A stretch of DNA of 64,000 nucleotides from Micromonospora parathelypteridis (lineage in GTDB: Bacteria > Actinomycetota > Actinomycetes > Mycobacteriales > Micromonosporaceae): NCBI RefSeq assembly GCF_014201145.1, contig NZ_JACHDP010000001.1:558001-622000 (forward strand). Direction: 5' to 3'. The translations under genes and the position numbers were made by a program. The first letter of the stretch is position 1. Each line of letters begins with the position of its first letter. Positions 8,888-15,691 of the stretch are shown piece after piece. The notes below the pieces were generated by a model. The model saw only the letters and a list, made by a program, of their open reading frames with translations. It had not been told where the DNA came from and did not search any database.

Positions 8888-10527
8888 TTGCCGATCCACA
8901 GGTCGTACGCGCTGGCGGGGACGCCGGCGGTCGGCTCGAAGCGCGCCCCGCCGACGCTGGTGCTGGCGGCGATCTGGTCGGCCGGCGCGTAGAGCGGTAG
9001 GGCCAGGGCCTGCTCGGTGATGACCTGTCGCTGCAGGTCGGCATAGATGCCGGCGCGCTTCGTCGGCTCGGAGGTGGCCTGACCGGATTCCAACAGCTGG
9101 TCGATCCGCGGGTCGTTGACCCGGGTCCGGTTGATGCCGCCCTTCGAGTGCAGCAGCAGGTTCAGTGCGGCGCCCGCGTCGGTGTCGGCGCGCGAGTTGT
9201 CGAAGACCTCGTACTCGTTGCGCTCGAACGCCTGCGTGGCAGTGCCCTGGTCGACCAGCGAAACCTTGAGGTCGATGCCGGCGCTCTGCTTCACCGCGGC
9301 CTGCACGGCTTGGGCGAGGACGTCGCGACGGTCGCGGACGAAGGGTGCGGACTGCACGAGCCGTACGGTGAGCCGCTTGCCGTCCTTCACCCGGAACCCG
9401 TCGGCGTCACGCTTCGCCCAGCCTGCCTGGTCGAGCAGGGTGTTCGCCTTGCCCGCGTCGCCGCTGTATCCGCCTTCGACGCTCTTGTCGTAGAGCGGGC
9501 TGGACGGGCTGATCACGCTCCAGGCGCGGGTGGCCGTGTCCCGGTAGACCGACTTCAGCACGGTGTCGACGTCGACGGCCTCCCGGAACGCCTGCCGGAC
9601 CCGCAGGTCGTCGAAGGGCGCGCGGGAGGTGTTGAAGTAGTAGGAGTAGGCCGAGCCGGAATTGAGCTCGCGGCTCAGGCGCAGCGTCCGGTTGCCGGTG
9701 ACCAGCGGCTGATCGGTGGCGGGCACGCCCTCGATGAGCTGCACCTGGCTCGACGTGAGGGCGCCGACGCGCACCGCCGACTCCTTGAGGAACCGGTAGG
9801 TGATTCCGTCGAGGTAGGCCGGCCCGGTGTGCGTCGCGGTGGGCGGGGCCCAGTCGTAGCCGGCGTTACGCCGATAGTGCAGCTCCTGGCCGGGGACGTA
9901 GCGGTCCAGCACGAACGGTCCGGTGCCGACCACGTCGACGCCGCCGGCCTTGAGGTTCTTCGCCGCACGCAGCGACTTCGGCGAGATCTGGGCGCCCTGC
10001 GGCGACGCGAGGAAGTCGAGGATGAGCACGTCCGGCGTGGTCAGGGTGAGCCGCACGGTACGCGCGTCGACGGCCTCGACCGTCTTGAGGTTGCGCAACT
10101 GCACGGCGGCGACGCCCGGGGCGTATCCGGGCTCACGGAGTTTGTCGATGTTGGCCTTGACGGCCGCCGAGTCGAAGGGTGTGCCGTCGGAGAAGGTGAC
10201 CCCGTCGCGCAATGTCAGGGTGTAGGACAATCCGTCCGGGGCGGCCCGCCAACCGGTGGCCAACCATGCCACCAACCTGCCCTGCTTGTCGTAGGTGAGC
10301 AGGGACTCGAAGGTGTTCCAGACCAGCAGACGGGCCTTGGCCTGGGCGTACTGGTGCGGGTTGAGGGTGATCGGCTCGGTCTCCACGGCCCAGGTGAGGG
10401 TGCCGCCGGAGTGCGGCTGACCGGCCGCCTCGGCGGCCGGGGTGGTGCCGGTGGAGCAGCCGGCGATGACGGCGAGCAGTGGGGCCAGTGCGGCGGCGGC
10501 AAGCGTTCGCAATCGGTTCGAGGGCAT
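8884..10527 (-). CDS. Substrate-binding lipoprotein of a peptide-type ABC importer (family 5)
   Basis: 547 residues, normal for family-5 (SBP_bac_5) binding proteins that take oligopeptides, nickel complexes, glutathione or other amino-acid conjugates. The signal peptide ends in lipobox VIAGC with C24 as the lipidated residue. The mature domain shows GGTLTWAVETEPITLNPHQ, LLTYDKQGRLVAWLATGW, YTLTLRDGVTFSDGTPFDSAAVKANI and DNSRADTDAGAALN. ATG 10527 follows AGGAGACTTCGCC; the open frame to 10572 lacks that feature. It is the first full gene of the nine-gene operon and lies behind a leader peptide and hairpin, so transport and monooxygenases are probably controlled together. Confidence 0.92.
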   Translation of the reverse strand: MPSNRLRTLAAAALAPLLAVIAGCSTGTTPAAEAAGQPHSGGTLTWAVETEPITLNPHQYAQAKARLLVWNTFESLLTYDKQGRLVAWLATGWRAAPDGLSYTLTLRDGVTFSDGTPFDSAAVKANIDKLREPGYAPGVAAVQLRNLKTVEAVDARTVRLTLTTPDVLILDFLASPQGAQISPKSLRAAKNLKAGGVDVVGTGPFVLDRYVPGQELHYRRNAGYDWAPPTATHTGPAYLDGITYRFLKESAVRVGALTSSQVQLIEGVPATDQPLVTGNRTLRLSRELNSGSAYSYYFNTSRAPFDDLRVRQAFREAVDVDTVLKSVYRDTATRAWSVISPSSPLYDKSVEGGYSGDAGKANTLLDQAGWAKRDADGFRVKDGKRLTVRLVQSAPFVRDRRDVLAQAVQAAVKQSAGIDLKVSLVDQGTATQAFERNEYEVFDNSRADTDAGAALNLLLHSKGGINRTRVNDPRIDQLLESGQATSEPTKRAGIYADLQRQVITEQALALPLYAPADQIAASTSVGGARFEPTAGVPASAYDLWIGK

Positions 10528-10565
10528 GGCGAAGTCTCCTGTCCAGGCAGGCGGAAGCGGGTATG

Positions 10566-10611
10566 CCGACACCCGGCCCCACGGCTGGGCGTGGGCCGGT
10601 GATGGTGTCGG
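10566..10611 (-). terminator. Long hairpin just before the lipoprotein gene, candidate attenuator
   Basis: Outer arms CCGACACC (10566-10573) and GGTGTCGG (10604-10611) pair perfectly. An inner helix pairs CGGCCCCACG (10574-10583) with CGTGGGCCG (10590-10598) with one bulged C. No U-run follows, which is normal for actinomycete terminators. It lies between the leader peptide and the importer gene, where a transcription or translation attenuator would be expected. Confidence 0.45.
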
Positions 10612-10687
10612 TGCTGTGGCGGCGCGGCGATGCGCCTCACCTCGGCGGGCCGGTACGGCGGGCCGGGTTACGGGCGAGGGTGCCGGG

Positions 10688-10765
10688 TCAGGCCAGACAG
10701 GAACTCGACCACACGCGACCGAAGTCGATGTGGCCGCGGATCGTCAACCGCAGCTCGCTGGACAT
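10688..10765 (-). CDS. 25-residue leader peptide, cysteine-attenuation type
   Basis: ATG 10765 to TGA 10690-10688 encodes 25 residues, with GGAGGTGG about 12 bases upstream. The core is LTIRGHIDFGRVWSSSC (residues 7-23), followed by LA. R10, D14, R17-V18 and C23 coincide without gaps with the second leader ORF at 12488-12580. Actinobacteria carry short ORFs of the general form R-x-H-[IV]-D-[LF]-x-R-V-x-S-x-x-C before sulfur-metabolism operons, and cysteine-codon leader ORFs have been shown in mycobacteria to mediate cysteine-responsive attenuation. The role here is inferred from this resemblance and from position before the importer operon. Only one Cys codon is present, so ribosome stalling there would have to be sensitive. 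Confidence 0.7.
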   Translation of the reverse strand: MSSELRLTIRGHIDFGRVWSSSCLA

Positions 10766-10796
10766 GAGTCGAGTCCACCTCCAGGGCGGCTGTGGT

Positions 10797-10854
10797 GTCA
10801 ACGAATCCATCGACGGATGTCGGCTATCGCACGTGGGGACGTCGATTCGTTGAC
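10797..10854. repeat. 11-bp perfect inverted repeat upstream of the leader peptide
   Basis: GTCAACGAATC (10797-10807) and GATTCGTTGAC (10844-10854) are exact reverse complements separated by 36 bases. They lie between the CCTA-N9-TAGG motif and the leader ORF, so they would be in the 5' untranslated RNA if transcription starts at the motif. They could form a stem closing a 36-nt loop, or be a split operator. Confidence 0.5.
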
Positions 10855-10860
10855 GCATAC

Positions 10861-10881
10861 CCTACTTGGCCGATAGGATTT
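10861..10881. promoter_or_regulatory. CCTA-N9-TAGG motif, candidate operator/promoter of the importer operon
   Basis: CCTAC at 10861-10865, seven bases, then ATAGGATTT to 10881. The same half-sites with the same spacing, followed by the same ATTT, occur at 12593-12613 before the DUF1684 operon. On the minus strand a TAGGGT, close to the actinobacterial -10 pattern TAnnnT, follows at the edge of the motif. A shared regulator or shared promoter architecture is inferred. Confidence 0.5.
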
Positions 10882-10891
10882 ACCGGGATTG

Positions 10892-10926
10892 CGCCCGACC
10901 GCGTTCTCCTCGACCCGGATCGGGCG
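10892..10926 (-). terminator. Weak hairpin after the flavin reductase gene
   Basis: CGCCCGA (10892-10898) pairs with TCGGGCG (10920-10926) around a 21-base loop, starting 15 bases after the flavin reductase stop. It may end the upstream transcript, but the short stem and large loop make this uncertain. Confidence 0.25.
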
Positions 10927-10940
10927 TACGGCCGCGTCGG

Positions 10941-11474
10941 TCAGGCGGCGGGGCGACGGGCTGCCGCGTCGTGGTCGCCGGTCAGCCCGGCGTAGCGGCC
11001 CCGGTGGTACAGCAGCGGCGAACCGACCTCGGCGTGCCGGAGCACCTCCGGCTCGGCCAGCACCACGGCGTGATCGCCGACGGTCACCCGGTCGACGACC
11101 CGGCAGAGCAGCCAGGCCAGGGTGTCGTCGAGGATCGGCACGCCTTCCGGGCCGGTCCGCCACCGGGTGGGGCCGGCGAACCGGTCGATGCCACTTGTCG
11201 CGAAGGTCCGGGCCAGGTCCTGCTGATGGTGGGCGAGCAGATGCACCGCCACATGTCGGGCACGGGCCACCGCGGGCCAGCTCGACGAACCCAGGTTCAG
11301 ACAGAACGAGACGATCGGTGGCGCCAATGACACCGAGGTGAACGACGTGGCGGTGAAGCCGACCGGCGGCGAGCCGGGCGCGGTGACGACCGTGACGGTG
11401 CTGGCCTGGTGGCGCAGCAACGTCCGCAGCGCGTCGCTGTCGGCGTCGATCGGGGCGTCGGTGGACTGGGGCAT
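10941..11474 (-). CDS. Flavin reductase family protein (FMN:NAD(P)H oxidoreductase)
   Basis: 177-residue flavin-reductase-like split-barrel protein. Family features are LRHQASTVTVVTAPGSPPVGFTATSFTSVSLAPPIVSFCL near residues 20-60 (continuous in the protein), the central HVAVHLLAHHQQDLARTFA, and LLYHRGRYAGL near the C-terminus. Such proteins supply free FMNH2 to two-component monooxygenases, which is what the nearby LLM and DszA-class enzymes need. ATG 11474 has GGGAGGATCGCC upstream; the longer frame to 11633 has no good initiation site. It follows the DUF1684 gene by 32 bases in a two-gene operon headed by the second leader peptide. Confidence 0.88.
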   Translation of the reverse strand: MPQSTDAPIDADSDALRTLLRHQASTVTVVTAPGSPPVGFTATSFTSVSLAPPIVSFCLNLGSSSWPAVARARHVAVHLLAHHQQDLARTFATSGIDRFAGPTRWRTGPEGVPILDDTLAWLLCRVVDRVTVGDHAVVLAEPEVLRHAEVGSPLLYHRGRYAGLTGDHDAAARRPAA

Positions 11475-11506
11475 GGCGATCCTCCCGAGGGGTTGGTCCG
11501 GAGGGG

Positions 11507-12361
11507 CTACGAACGGTCGGCGGGACTGCCCGCCAGCCGCTCGTGCGGGGTCTTCTCGCCGGCTTCGACGGCGACCGACAGCCGGTTTTCGGCCGGGGGC
11601 AGCGGGCAGGTCGCGAAGTCGGTGTACGCGCACGGCAGATTGGTGGCCCGGTTGAAATCGAGCGTCACCCGACCCTGCTCGTCCGGCGCCGCGACGGACA
11701 GGGATCGGTTGGCCGGGTAGGTGGTCACGCCGGAGGTGGCGTCGGTGAACAGCACGGACAGGCTCCCCGGCCGCACACCGTTGAACGCGGTCAGGCTCAG
11801 CGGCACCCCGTCGACGGCGAACTCGATCCGGCCGGGGGCGTCGTAGACGTGTTTGAGCCCCTCCACCGCCGCGCCGACGGTGGTCGGTCGCGGAGTGTCG
11901 AACGGCACGAAGCGCCCGGTCAGGACCCAGTTCGGGTGGGGCGGGTACGTGGGGGTGCCCCGGTAGTCGACGCGCAGCGGGTGGTCCGGCCGTCGGGGAC
12001 GGAGGATGTCGTGCCCACCCCGGCGAGCCACCTCCAGCACTCCGCCCTCGACGCCCACGGTGACGCCGGCGCGCTCGGCGATCGGCCCGAACTCGTACCG
12101 CCCCCGAACCAGCCGGCCGTCGACGATGATCTCCTCGTCGTCGCCGAGAGCCACCACCGGCCCGTCATCGCCGGTGTGCCACTCCCCCGGCACGTCGGGA
12201 AATCGCTGCGGCCCCGAGGTCAGCCAGTGCAGGCCGGTGACGGCAAGGAAGCCGTGCGGGTCGGCCCGGGTCTCTTCGTGGCGTCGATGCCACTGCTGCC
12301 AGGCCTCGATGAAATCGCGCCGGTGATCCGTGGCGACGGGTGACGCGGCATCGTTACTCAT
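11507..12361 (-). CDS. DUF1684 family protein
   Basis: 284 residues recognisable as DUF1684 from the N-terminal DFIEAWQQWHRRHEETRADPHGFLAVTGLHWL and the conserved C-terminal block LDFNRATNLPCAYTDFATCPLPPAENRL near residues 240-267 (given in two parts of the same protein). No signal peptide or membrane helix is evident, so it is probably cytoplasmic. The family's biochemical role is not established. Its pairing with a flavin reductase and position beside five monooxygenase genes tie it to the same pathway. ATG 12361 is chosen over 12388 because of GAGAGAGACC upstream. Confidence 0.85.
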   Translation of the reverse strand: MSNDAASPVATDHRRDFIEAWQQWHRRHEETRADPHGFLAVTGLHWLTSGPQRFPDVPGEWHTGDDGPVVALGDDEEIIVDGRLVRGRYEFGPIAERAGVTVGVEGGVLEVARRGGHDILRPRRPDHPLRVDYRGTPTYPPHPNWVLTGRFVPFDTPRPTTVGAAVEGLKHVYDAPGRIEFAVDGVPLSLTAFNGVRPGSLSVLFTDATSGVTTYPANRSLSVAAPDEQGRVTLDFNRATNLPCAYTDFATCPLPPAENRLSVAVEAGEKTPHERLAGSPADRS

Positions 12362-12487
12362 GGCGGGTCTCTCTCGACGAAGGGGCACCTCCGCTTTCGC
12401 GGGATGCAGGGCAAGCCGGCGTGACCGCGAGCCGGCCGCGAGACCGGTGACGGGAGAACTGGGCGGGTGCGGGTGACGGCGACCCAG

Positions 12488-12580
12488 TCAGGCCGGAAGG
12501 GGCTCGCCGGGACAGAGCTGCGCGGCGACTCGCATCAGGTCGACGACCCGGCGAGAGGTGAACAGCCGAACGGGCAGCAT
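12488..12580 (-). CDS. 30-residue leader peptide, cysteine-attenuation type
   Basis: ATG 12580 to TGA 12490-12488 encodes 30 residues. The core is FTSRRVVDLMRVAAQLC (residues 7-23), then PGEPLPA. R10, D14, R17-V18 and C23 align without gaps with the leader at 10688-10765. No Shine-Dalgarno is visible, and a TTGAAA/GAAAAT pair spaced 17 bases places transcription start at or next to the ATG, suggesting a leaderless ORF. It sits 126 bases before the DUF1684 start, and I infer that it controls that operon in response to cysteine supply. Confidence 0.7.
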   Translation of the reverse strand: MLPVRLFTSRRVVDLMRVAAQLCPGEPLPA

Positions 12581-12591
12581 GCGATCGATTT

Positions 12592-12613
12592 TCCTACCAA
12601 CAAGGTAGGATTT
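12592..12613. promoter_or_regulatory. Palindromic operator in the divergent promoter region
   Basis: TCCTACC (12592-12598), AACAA, GGTAGGA (12604-12610) is a perfect 7-bp inverted repeat, followed by TTT. It contains the same CCTA-N9-TAGG plus ATTT pattern as 10861-10881. On the minus strand it lies between TTGAAA and GAAAAT, before leader peptide 2. On the plus strand TAGGAT at 12606-12611 is a good -10 for the gene at 12657. One protein bound here could control both directions. Confidence 0.6.
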
Positions 12614-12656
12614 CAAGCCCTGGGTCAAGCATCCTTGGCATCCACGGAGGCGGACG

Positions 12657-13691
12657 GTGAGTGAAACACCCGTGTCGAGACAATCGGCGCCACTGCGAAA
12701 GCTCGGCTTCCTGACCATCGGCCTGTTCGACGAGGCCGATCCTCGGGCCGGCCACGAGGCGACGCTGAAGCTCATCGAGCTGGGCGAGCAGCTCGGGTTC
12801 GACAGCACCTGGGTACGCCACCGCCACCTCCAGTACGGCATCTCCTCACCGGTCGCCGTCCTGGCGGCGGCGTCGCAGCGGACCCGACACATCGAGCTCG
12901 GCACCGCGGTCATCCCGCTCGGCTGGGAGAACCCGCTGCGGCTGGCCGAGGACCTGGCCACGGTCGACATCCTCTCCGGTGGGCGCCTCAACCCCGGGGT
13001 GAGCGTCGGTCCGCCGATGCACTACGACCGGGTCCGCCGATCGCTCTACCCCGACACCGCCGACGCGGAGGACTTCAGCTACACGCGGGTACGACGGCTG
13101 CTCGACCTCGTCCGCGGCGAGCCGGCCAGCGACGTCGAGGGCATCGAGGGTTTCGAGCAGTTCTCCCGACGGGTGCAGCCGCACTCCCCCGGCCTGGCCG
13201 CCCGGATGTGGTACGGCGCCGGCAGTCTCGGCTCCGCTCGCTGGGCCGGCGAGCAGGGCATGAACCTGCTCACCAGCAGCGTCGTGAAGGCCGAGGAGTC
13301 CACCGACTTCACCGATATCCAGCTCTCGCACATCCGGACGTTCCGTGCCCACCACCCGGACGGCGAGCGGGCTCGCGTCTCGCAAGGGCTCGTCGTCATC
13401 CCCACCGACACGGCCACCCCGACCCAACGCGCCCGCTACGAGGAGTACGCCCAGCAACGGACACCGCGGACGGCAGCGCCCCAGGGGCCGGCCCGGATGA
13501 TGTTCGCCCCCGACCTCGTCGGCCCGTCGGAGCTGATCGCCGAACGACTGCTCGAGAACGCCGCCTTCGGCGAGGTCGACGAGGTCGCGTTCGCCCTGCC
13601 CTTCACCTTCGCGTCGGCTGACTACGCGCAGATCCTCACCGACATGGCGACCCGGCTCGGCCCCGCGCTCGGGTGGCACCCCGGCCGCTGA
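12657..13691 (+). CDS. FMN-dependent luciferase-like monooxygenase (resembles the KPN_01858 family)
   Basis: 344-residue LLM enzyme with KLGFLTIGLFDEADPRAGHE near residue 14, LGEQLGFDSTWVRHRHLQYGISSPVAVLAAASQRTRHIELGTAVIPLGWENPLRLAEDLATVDILSGGRLNPGVSVGPPM from about 42 to 122 (long conserved block, interrupted only in quotation), and YPDTADAEDFSYTRV. From memory this pattern matches the KPN_01858-type LLM family. GTG 12657 has GGAGG seven bases upstream. It is transcribed away from the DUF1684/flavin reductase operon across the palindrome at 12592-12610. Substrate unknown; a role in the same sulfur-linked pathway is inferred. Confidence 0.88.
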   Translation: MSETPVSRQSAPLRKLGFLTIGLFDEADPRAGHEATLKLIELGEQLGFDSTWVRHRHLQYGISSPVAVLAAASQRTRHIELGTAVIPLGWENPLRLAEDLATVDILSGGRLNPGVSVGPPMHYDRVRRSLYPDTADAEDFSYTRVRRLLDLVRGEPASDVEGIEGFEQFSRRVQPHSPGLAARMWYGAGSLGSARWAGEQGMNLLTSSVVKAEESTDFTDIQLSHIRTFRAHHPDGERARVSQGLVVIPTDTATPTQRARYEEYAQQRTPRTAAPQGPARMMFAPDLVGPSELIAERLLENAAFGEVDEVAFALPFTFASADYAQILTDMATRLGPALGWHPGR

Positions 13692-13787
13692 CCCGACCCA
13701 CGCTCGACAGTGGACATCGCCGGAGTACGATCCCGGGCGTACCGCTGTGGTGACCTCCAGCCGACGACCCCTCGATAGGAGCCTGGC

Positions 13788-14585
13788 ATGGCCGGCCCGG
13801 ACGCCGAACTCGCCGCGAAGCTTCAGCCCGACGTGCCGCACGCGGCCCGGATCTGGAACTACTGGATGGGCGGCAAGGACAACTTCCAGTCCGACCGGGC
13901 GGCCGGCGACGCCGTCGCCGAGGTCTACCCGGAGATCGTCCTCATGGCACAGCAGTCACGCGTGTTCCTGGTGCGCGCCGTGCGTTACCTCGCCGCCGAG
14001 GCGGGCATCCGGCAATTCCTGGACATCGGCACCGGCCTGCCCACCATGCAGAACACGCACGCGGTCGCCCAGGGAATCGCACCCGACTCGCGGATCGTCT
14101 ACGTGGACAACGACCCGATGGTGCTGGTGCACGCACGGGCGCTGCTGTCCAGCACGACGTCGGAGGGTGTCACCACCTACGTACCCGCCGACTACCACGA
14201 CCCGGAGAAGATTCTCGCCGAGGCGGCACAGACGCTCGACTTCGACCAGCCCATCGCGGTGATGTTCATGGGCGTCATGGGCTACGAGCCCGACCTGGCC
14301 GTGGTGCGCTCGATCGTCGGGCGGACGATGGACGCGATGCCGTCCGGCTCCCACCTGGTGCTCTGGGACGGCACCAACACCAGCCCGGCGGTGGTCTCGG
14401 GCGCCGACCGGCTGGCGCAGAGCGGCGGGGTTCCGTACATTCTGCGCAGCCCGGAGGAGTTGGAGAGTTGCTTCTCGGGGCTGACGATGGTGCAGCCCGG
14501 CCTCGTGCCGATCCCCCTCTGGCGACCGGAGGACGCCGACGCCACCGGGATCGACGCGTACGGCGCGGTGGCCCGCAAGCCCTGA
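13788..14585 (+). CDS. SAM-dependent methyltransferase, DUF574 (Methyltransf_19) family
   Basis: 265 residues with the DUF574 layout: RIWNYWMGGKDNFQSDR near residue 20, FLDIGTGLPTMQNTHAVAQ near 78 (SAM-binding glycine motif), IVYVDNDPMVLVHARALL near 105 and a C-terminal ending in AYGAVARKP. The family is common and multi-copy in actinomycetes, and its substrates are mostly unknown. It stands alone between the LLM gene and a strong terminator. A clear ribosome-binding site is not obvious; ATAGGAGCCTGGC before the ATG supplies AGGAG. Confidence 0.88.
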   Translation: MAGPDAELAAKLQPDVPHAARIWNYWMGGKDNFQSDRAAGDAVAEVYPEIVLMAQQSRVFLVRAVRYLAAEAGIRQFLDIGTGLPTMQNTHAVAQGIAPDSRIVYVDNDPMVLVHARALLSSTTSEGVTTYVPADYHDPEKILAEAAQTLDFDQPIAVMFMGVMGYEPDLAVVRSIVGRTMDAMPSGSHLVLWDGTNTSPAVVSGADRLAQSGGVPYILRSPEELESCFSGLTMVQPGLVPIPLWRPEDADATGIDAYGAVARKP

Positions 14586-14596
14586 CCGACATGACA

Positions 14597-14633
14597 CCGC
14601 CCCGCTCCCGCCACGACGGCGGGAGCGGGGCGG
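14597..14633. terminator. Perfect 16-bp hairpin terminator between convergent genes
   Basis: CCGCCCCGCTCCCGCC (14597-14612) pairs perfectly with 14618-14633 around the loop ACGAC. It lies between the converging methyltransferase and CBM-protein genes and can work in both directions. Confidence 0.8.
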
Positions 14634-14640
14634 ACGTCGT

Positions 14641-15375
14641 TCACGAATCGCACGCCATCGTCAACCCGTCGGGCACCGTACTGCTCACCACGAGCAGACC
14701 GAACGTCGTCACCGCGCCCGGCGCCAGCGCCCCGTTGTACGGGGCGTTGCGGACCGTGACGTCGGCACCGGCCGTCTCGACCACCCCGCCCCAGACCGTC
14801 TGGACGCGCTCGTCGCCGGACCACCGCCACGAGACGCGCCACCGGTCCAACGGCTGTGTCCCGGCGTTGCGGACCGTGACCGTGGCGACGAAGCCGTTAC
14901 CCCAGCGGGCGTCGATCGTGGCGGTCGCCCGGCACGCGGTCAGCGACAGGGTCCGAGCCGACGAGACCAGGTAGGGATCCCGCCTGCCCTCGGCGTCGCT
15001 GAACCGGTACCAGTACTCGGTGTTGGGCGTCAGCCGGCCGATGGTCACCGCGCCGCTGCGCTCCGGGCCGGAGACGGCCTCGGCCACCGGAGCCTCCCAC
15101 CGTTGGGCGGCCTCGCGGCTGGCGAAGAGGCTGATCGTCATCGGCGGGTCGTAGCCACAGGGCGGCCGGAAGAATATCGAGTACGAGATGGTCAGGCTCG
15201 TGGTGGTGGCCCCGGTGAGGCTGGCGGTGATCGGCAGGGCGGGCGGGCACGCCATCGTGGGCGACGGCGTTGGTGTGACCGACGGTGTTGGCGTTGGCGT
15301 CGCGTCGGCTGCGCTGGCGGTGCCGGCCCAGACGCCCAGCGCGATGGTCGTGACAGCGAGGAACAGGCGAAGCAT
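14641..15375 (-). CDS. Secreted protein with a CBM2-type carbohydrate-binding domain
   Basis: 244 residues. A Sec signal peptide (MLRLFLAVTTIALGVWAGTASA) is followed by a Thr-Pro linker (residues about 24-38), a fibronectin-III-like domain (ITASLTGATTTSLTISYSIFF to NTEYWYRFSDAEGR), then from about 142 a CBM2-like domain: CRATATIDARWGNGF, TVRNAGTQPLDRWRVSW and a closing TMACDS with the paired end cysteines typical of CBM2. No catalytic domain is present, so it may be a stand-alone cellulose/chitin binder. ATG 15375 follows GGAGGTACCG; the longer frame to 15849 is not needed. Confidence 0.82.
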   Translation of the reverse strand: MLRLFLAVTTIALGVWAGTASAADATPTPTPSVTPTPSPTMACPPALPITASLTGATTTSLTISYSIFFRPPCGYDPPMTISLFASREAAQRWEAPVAEAVSGPERSGAVTIGRLTPNTEYWYRFSDAEGRRDPYLVSSARTLSLTACRATATIDARWGNGFVATVTVRNAGTQPLDRWRVSWRWSGDERVQTVWGGVVETAGADVTVRNAPYNGALAPGAVTTFGLLVVSSTVPDGLTMACDS

Positions 15376-15691
15376 CGGTACCTCCGTGGTTACCGGGCAC
15401 CGATGACCAGGGTGGCAGGCGGTGCCGCACTCGGGTTTCCGGCCGCCGACGAGGACTGCCCGGCACGGGTGGCGACGCCACCTCGTGCGCCCCGTGGACC
15501 GGAGAAGATCTGGTGCGCGCTGGCTCCCGAGCACGACCGAACCACAGCATGGCAGTCGACGAACATCGATACAAGGCGGTTGCGATCCTGTCGAAAATCG
15601 TCCGTTTTCTCTTCGCCGAAAGGACACGCGCCGGGCGTTCGGGCCGAGAATTATCCATCGCGGTCTATCACCTAGGACGCAGGAGCACACC

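Larger units (their letters stand above)
10528..10940. other. 413-base leader/intergenic region of the importer-monooxygenase operon
   Basis: This stretch is too structured to be empty. Reading on the minus strand from the flavin reductase stop it holds, in order, a weak 7-bp hairpin (10892-10926), the CCTA-N9-TAGG motif (10861-10881), an 11-bp inverted repeat (10797-10854), a 25-codon leader ORF (10688-10765), a GC-rich segment and a long hairpin (10566-10611) ending 39 bases before the lipoprotein start. Each is listed separately. I did not recognise a known riboswitch fold here. Confidence 0.6.

Noticed and set aside
10528..10940. A known SAM or cobalamin riboswitch in the long leader
   Set aside because: I could not find the conserved core motifs of these classes. 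A covariance-model search would be decisive. The leader-peptide model explains the region better.
113..15375. The monooxygenase locus plus methyltransferase as an antibiotic biosynthetic cluster (several LLM enzymes resemble tailoring enzymes)
   Set aside because: No polyketide synthase, NRPS, RiPP, terpene or other core biosynthesis gene is present, and a binding-protein-dependent importer heads the operon. Catabolism fits better.
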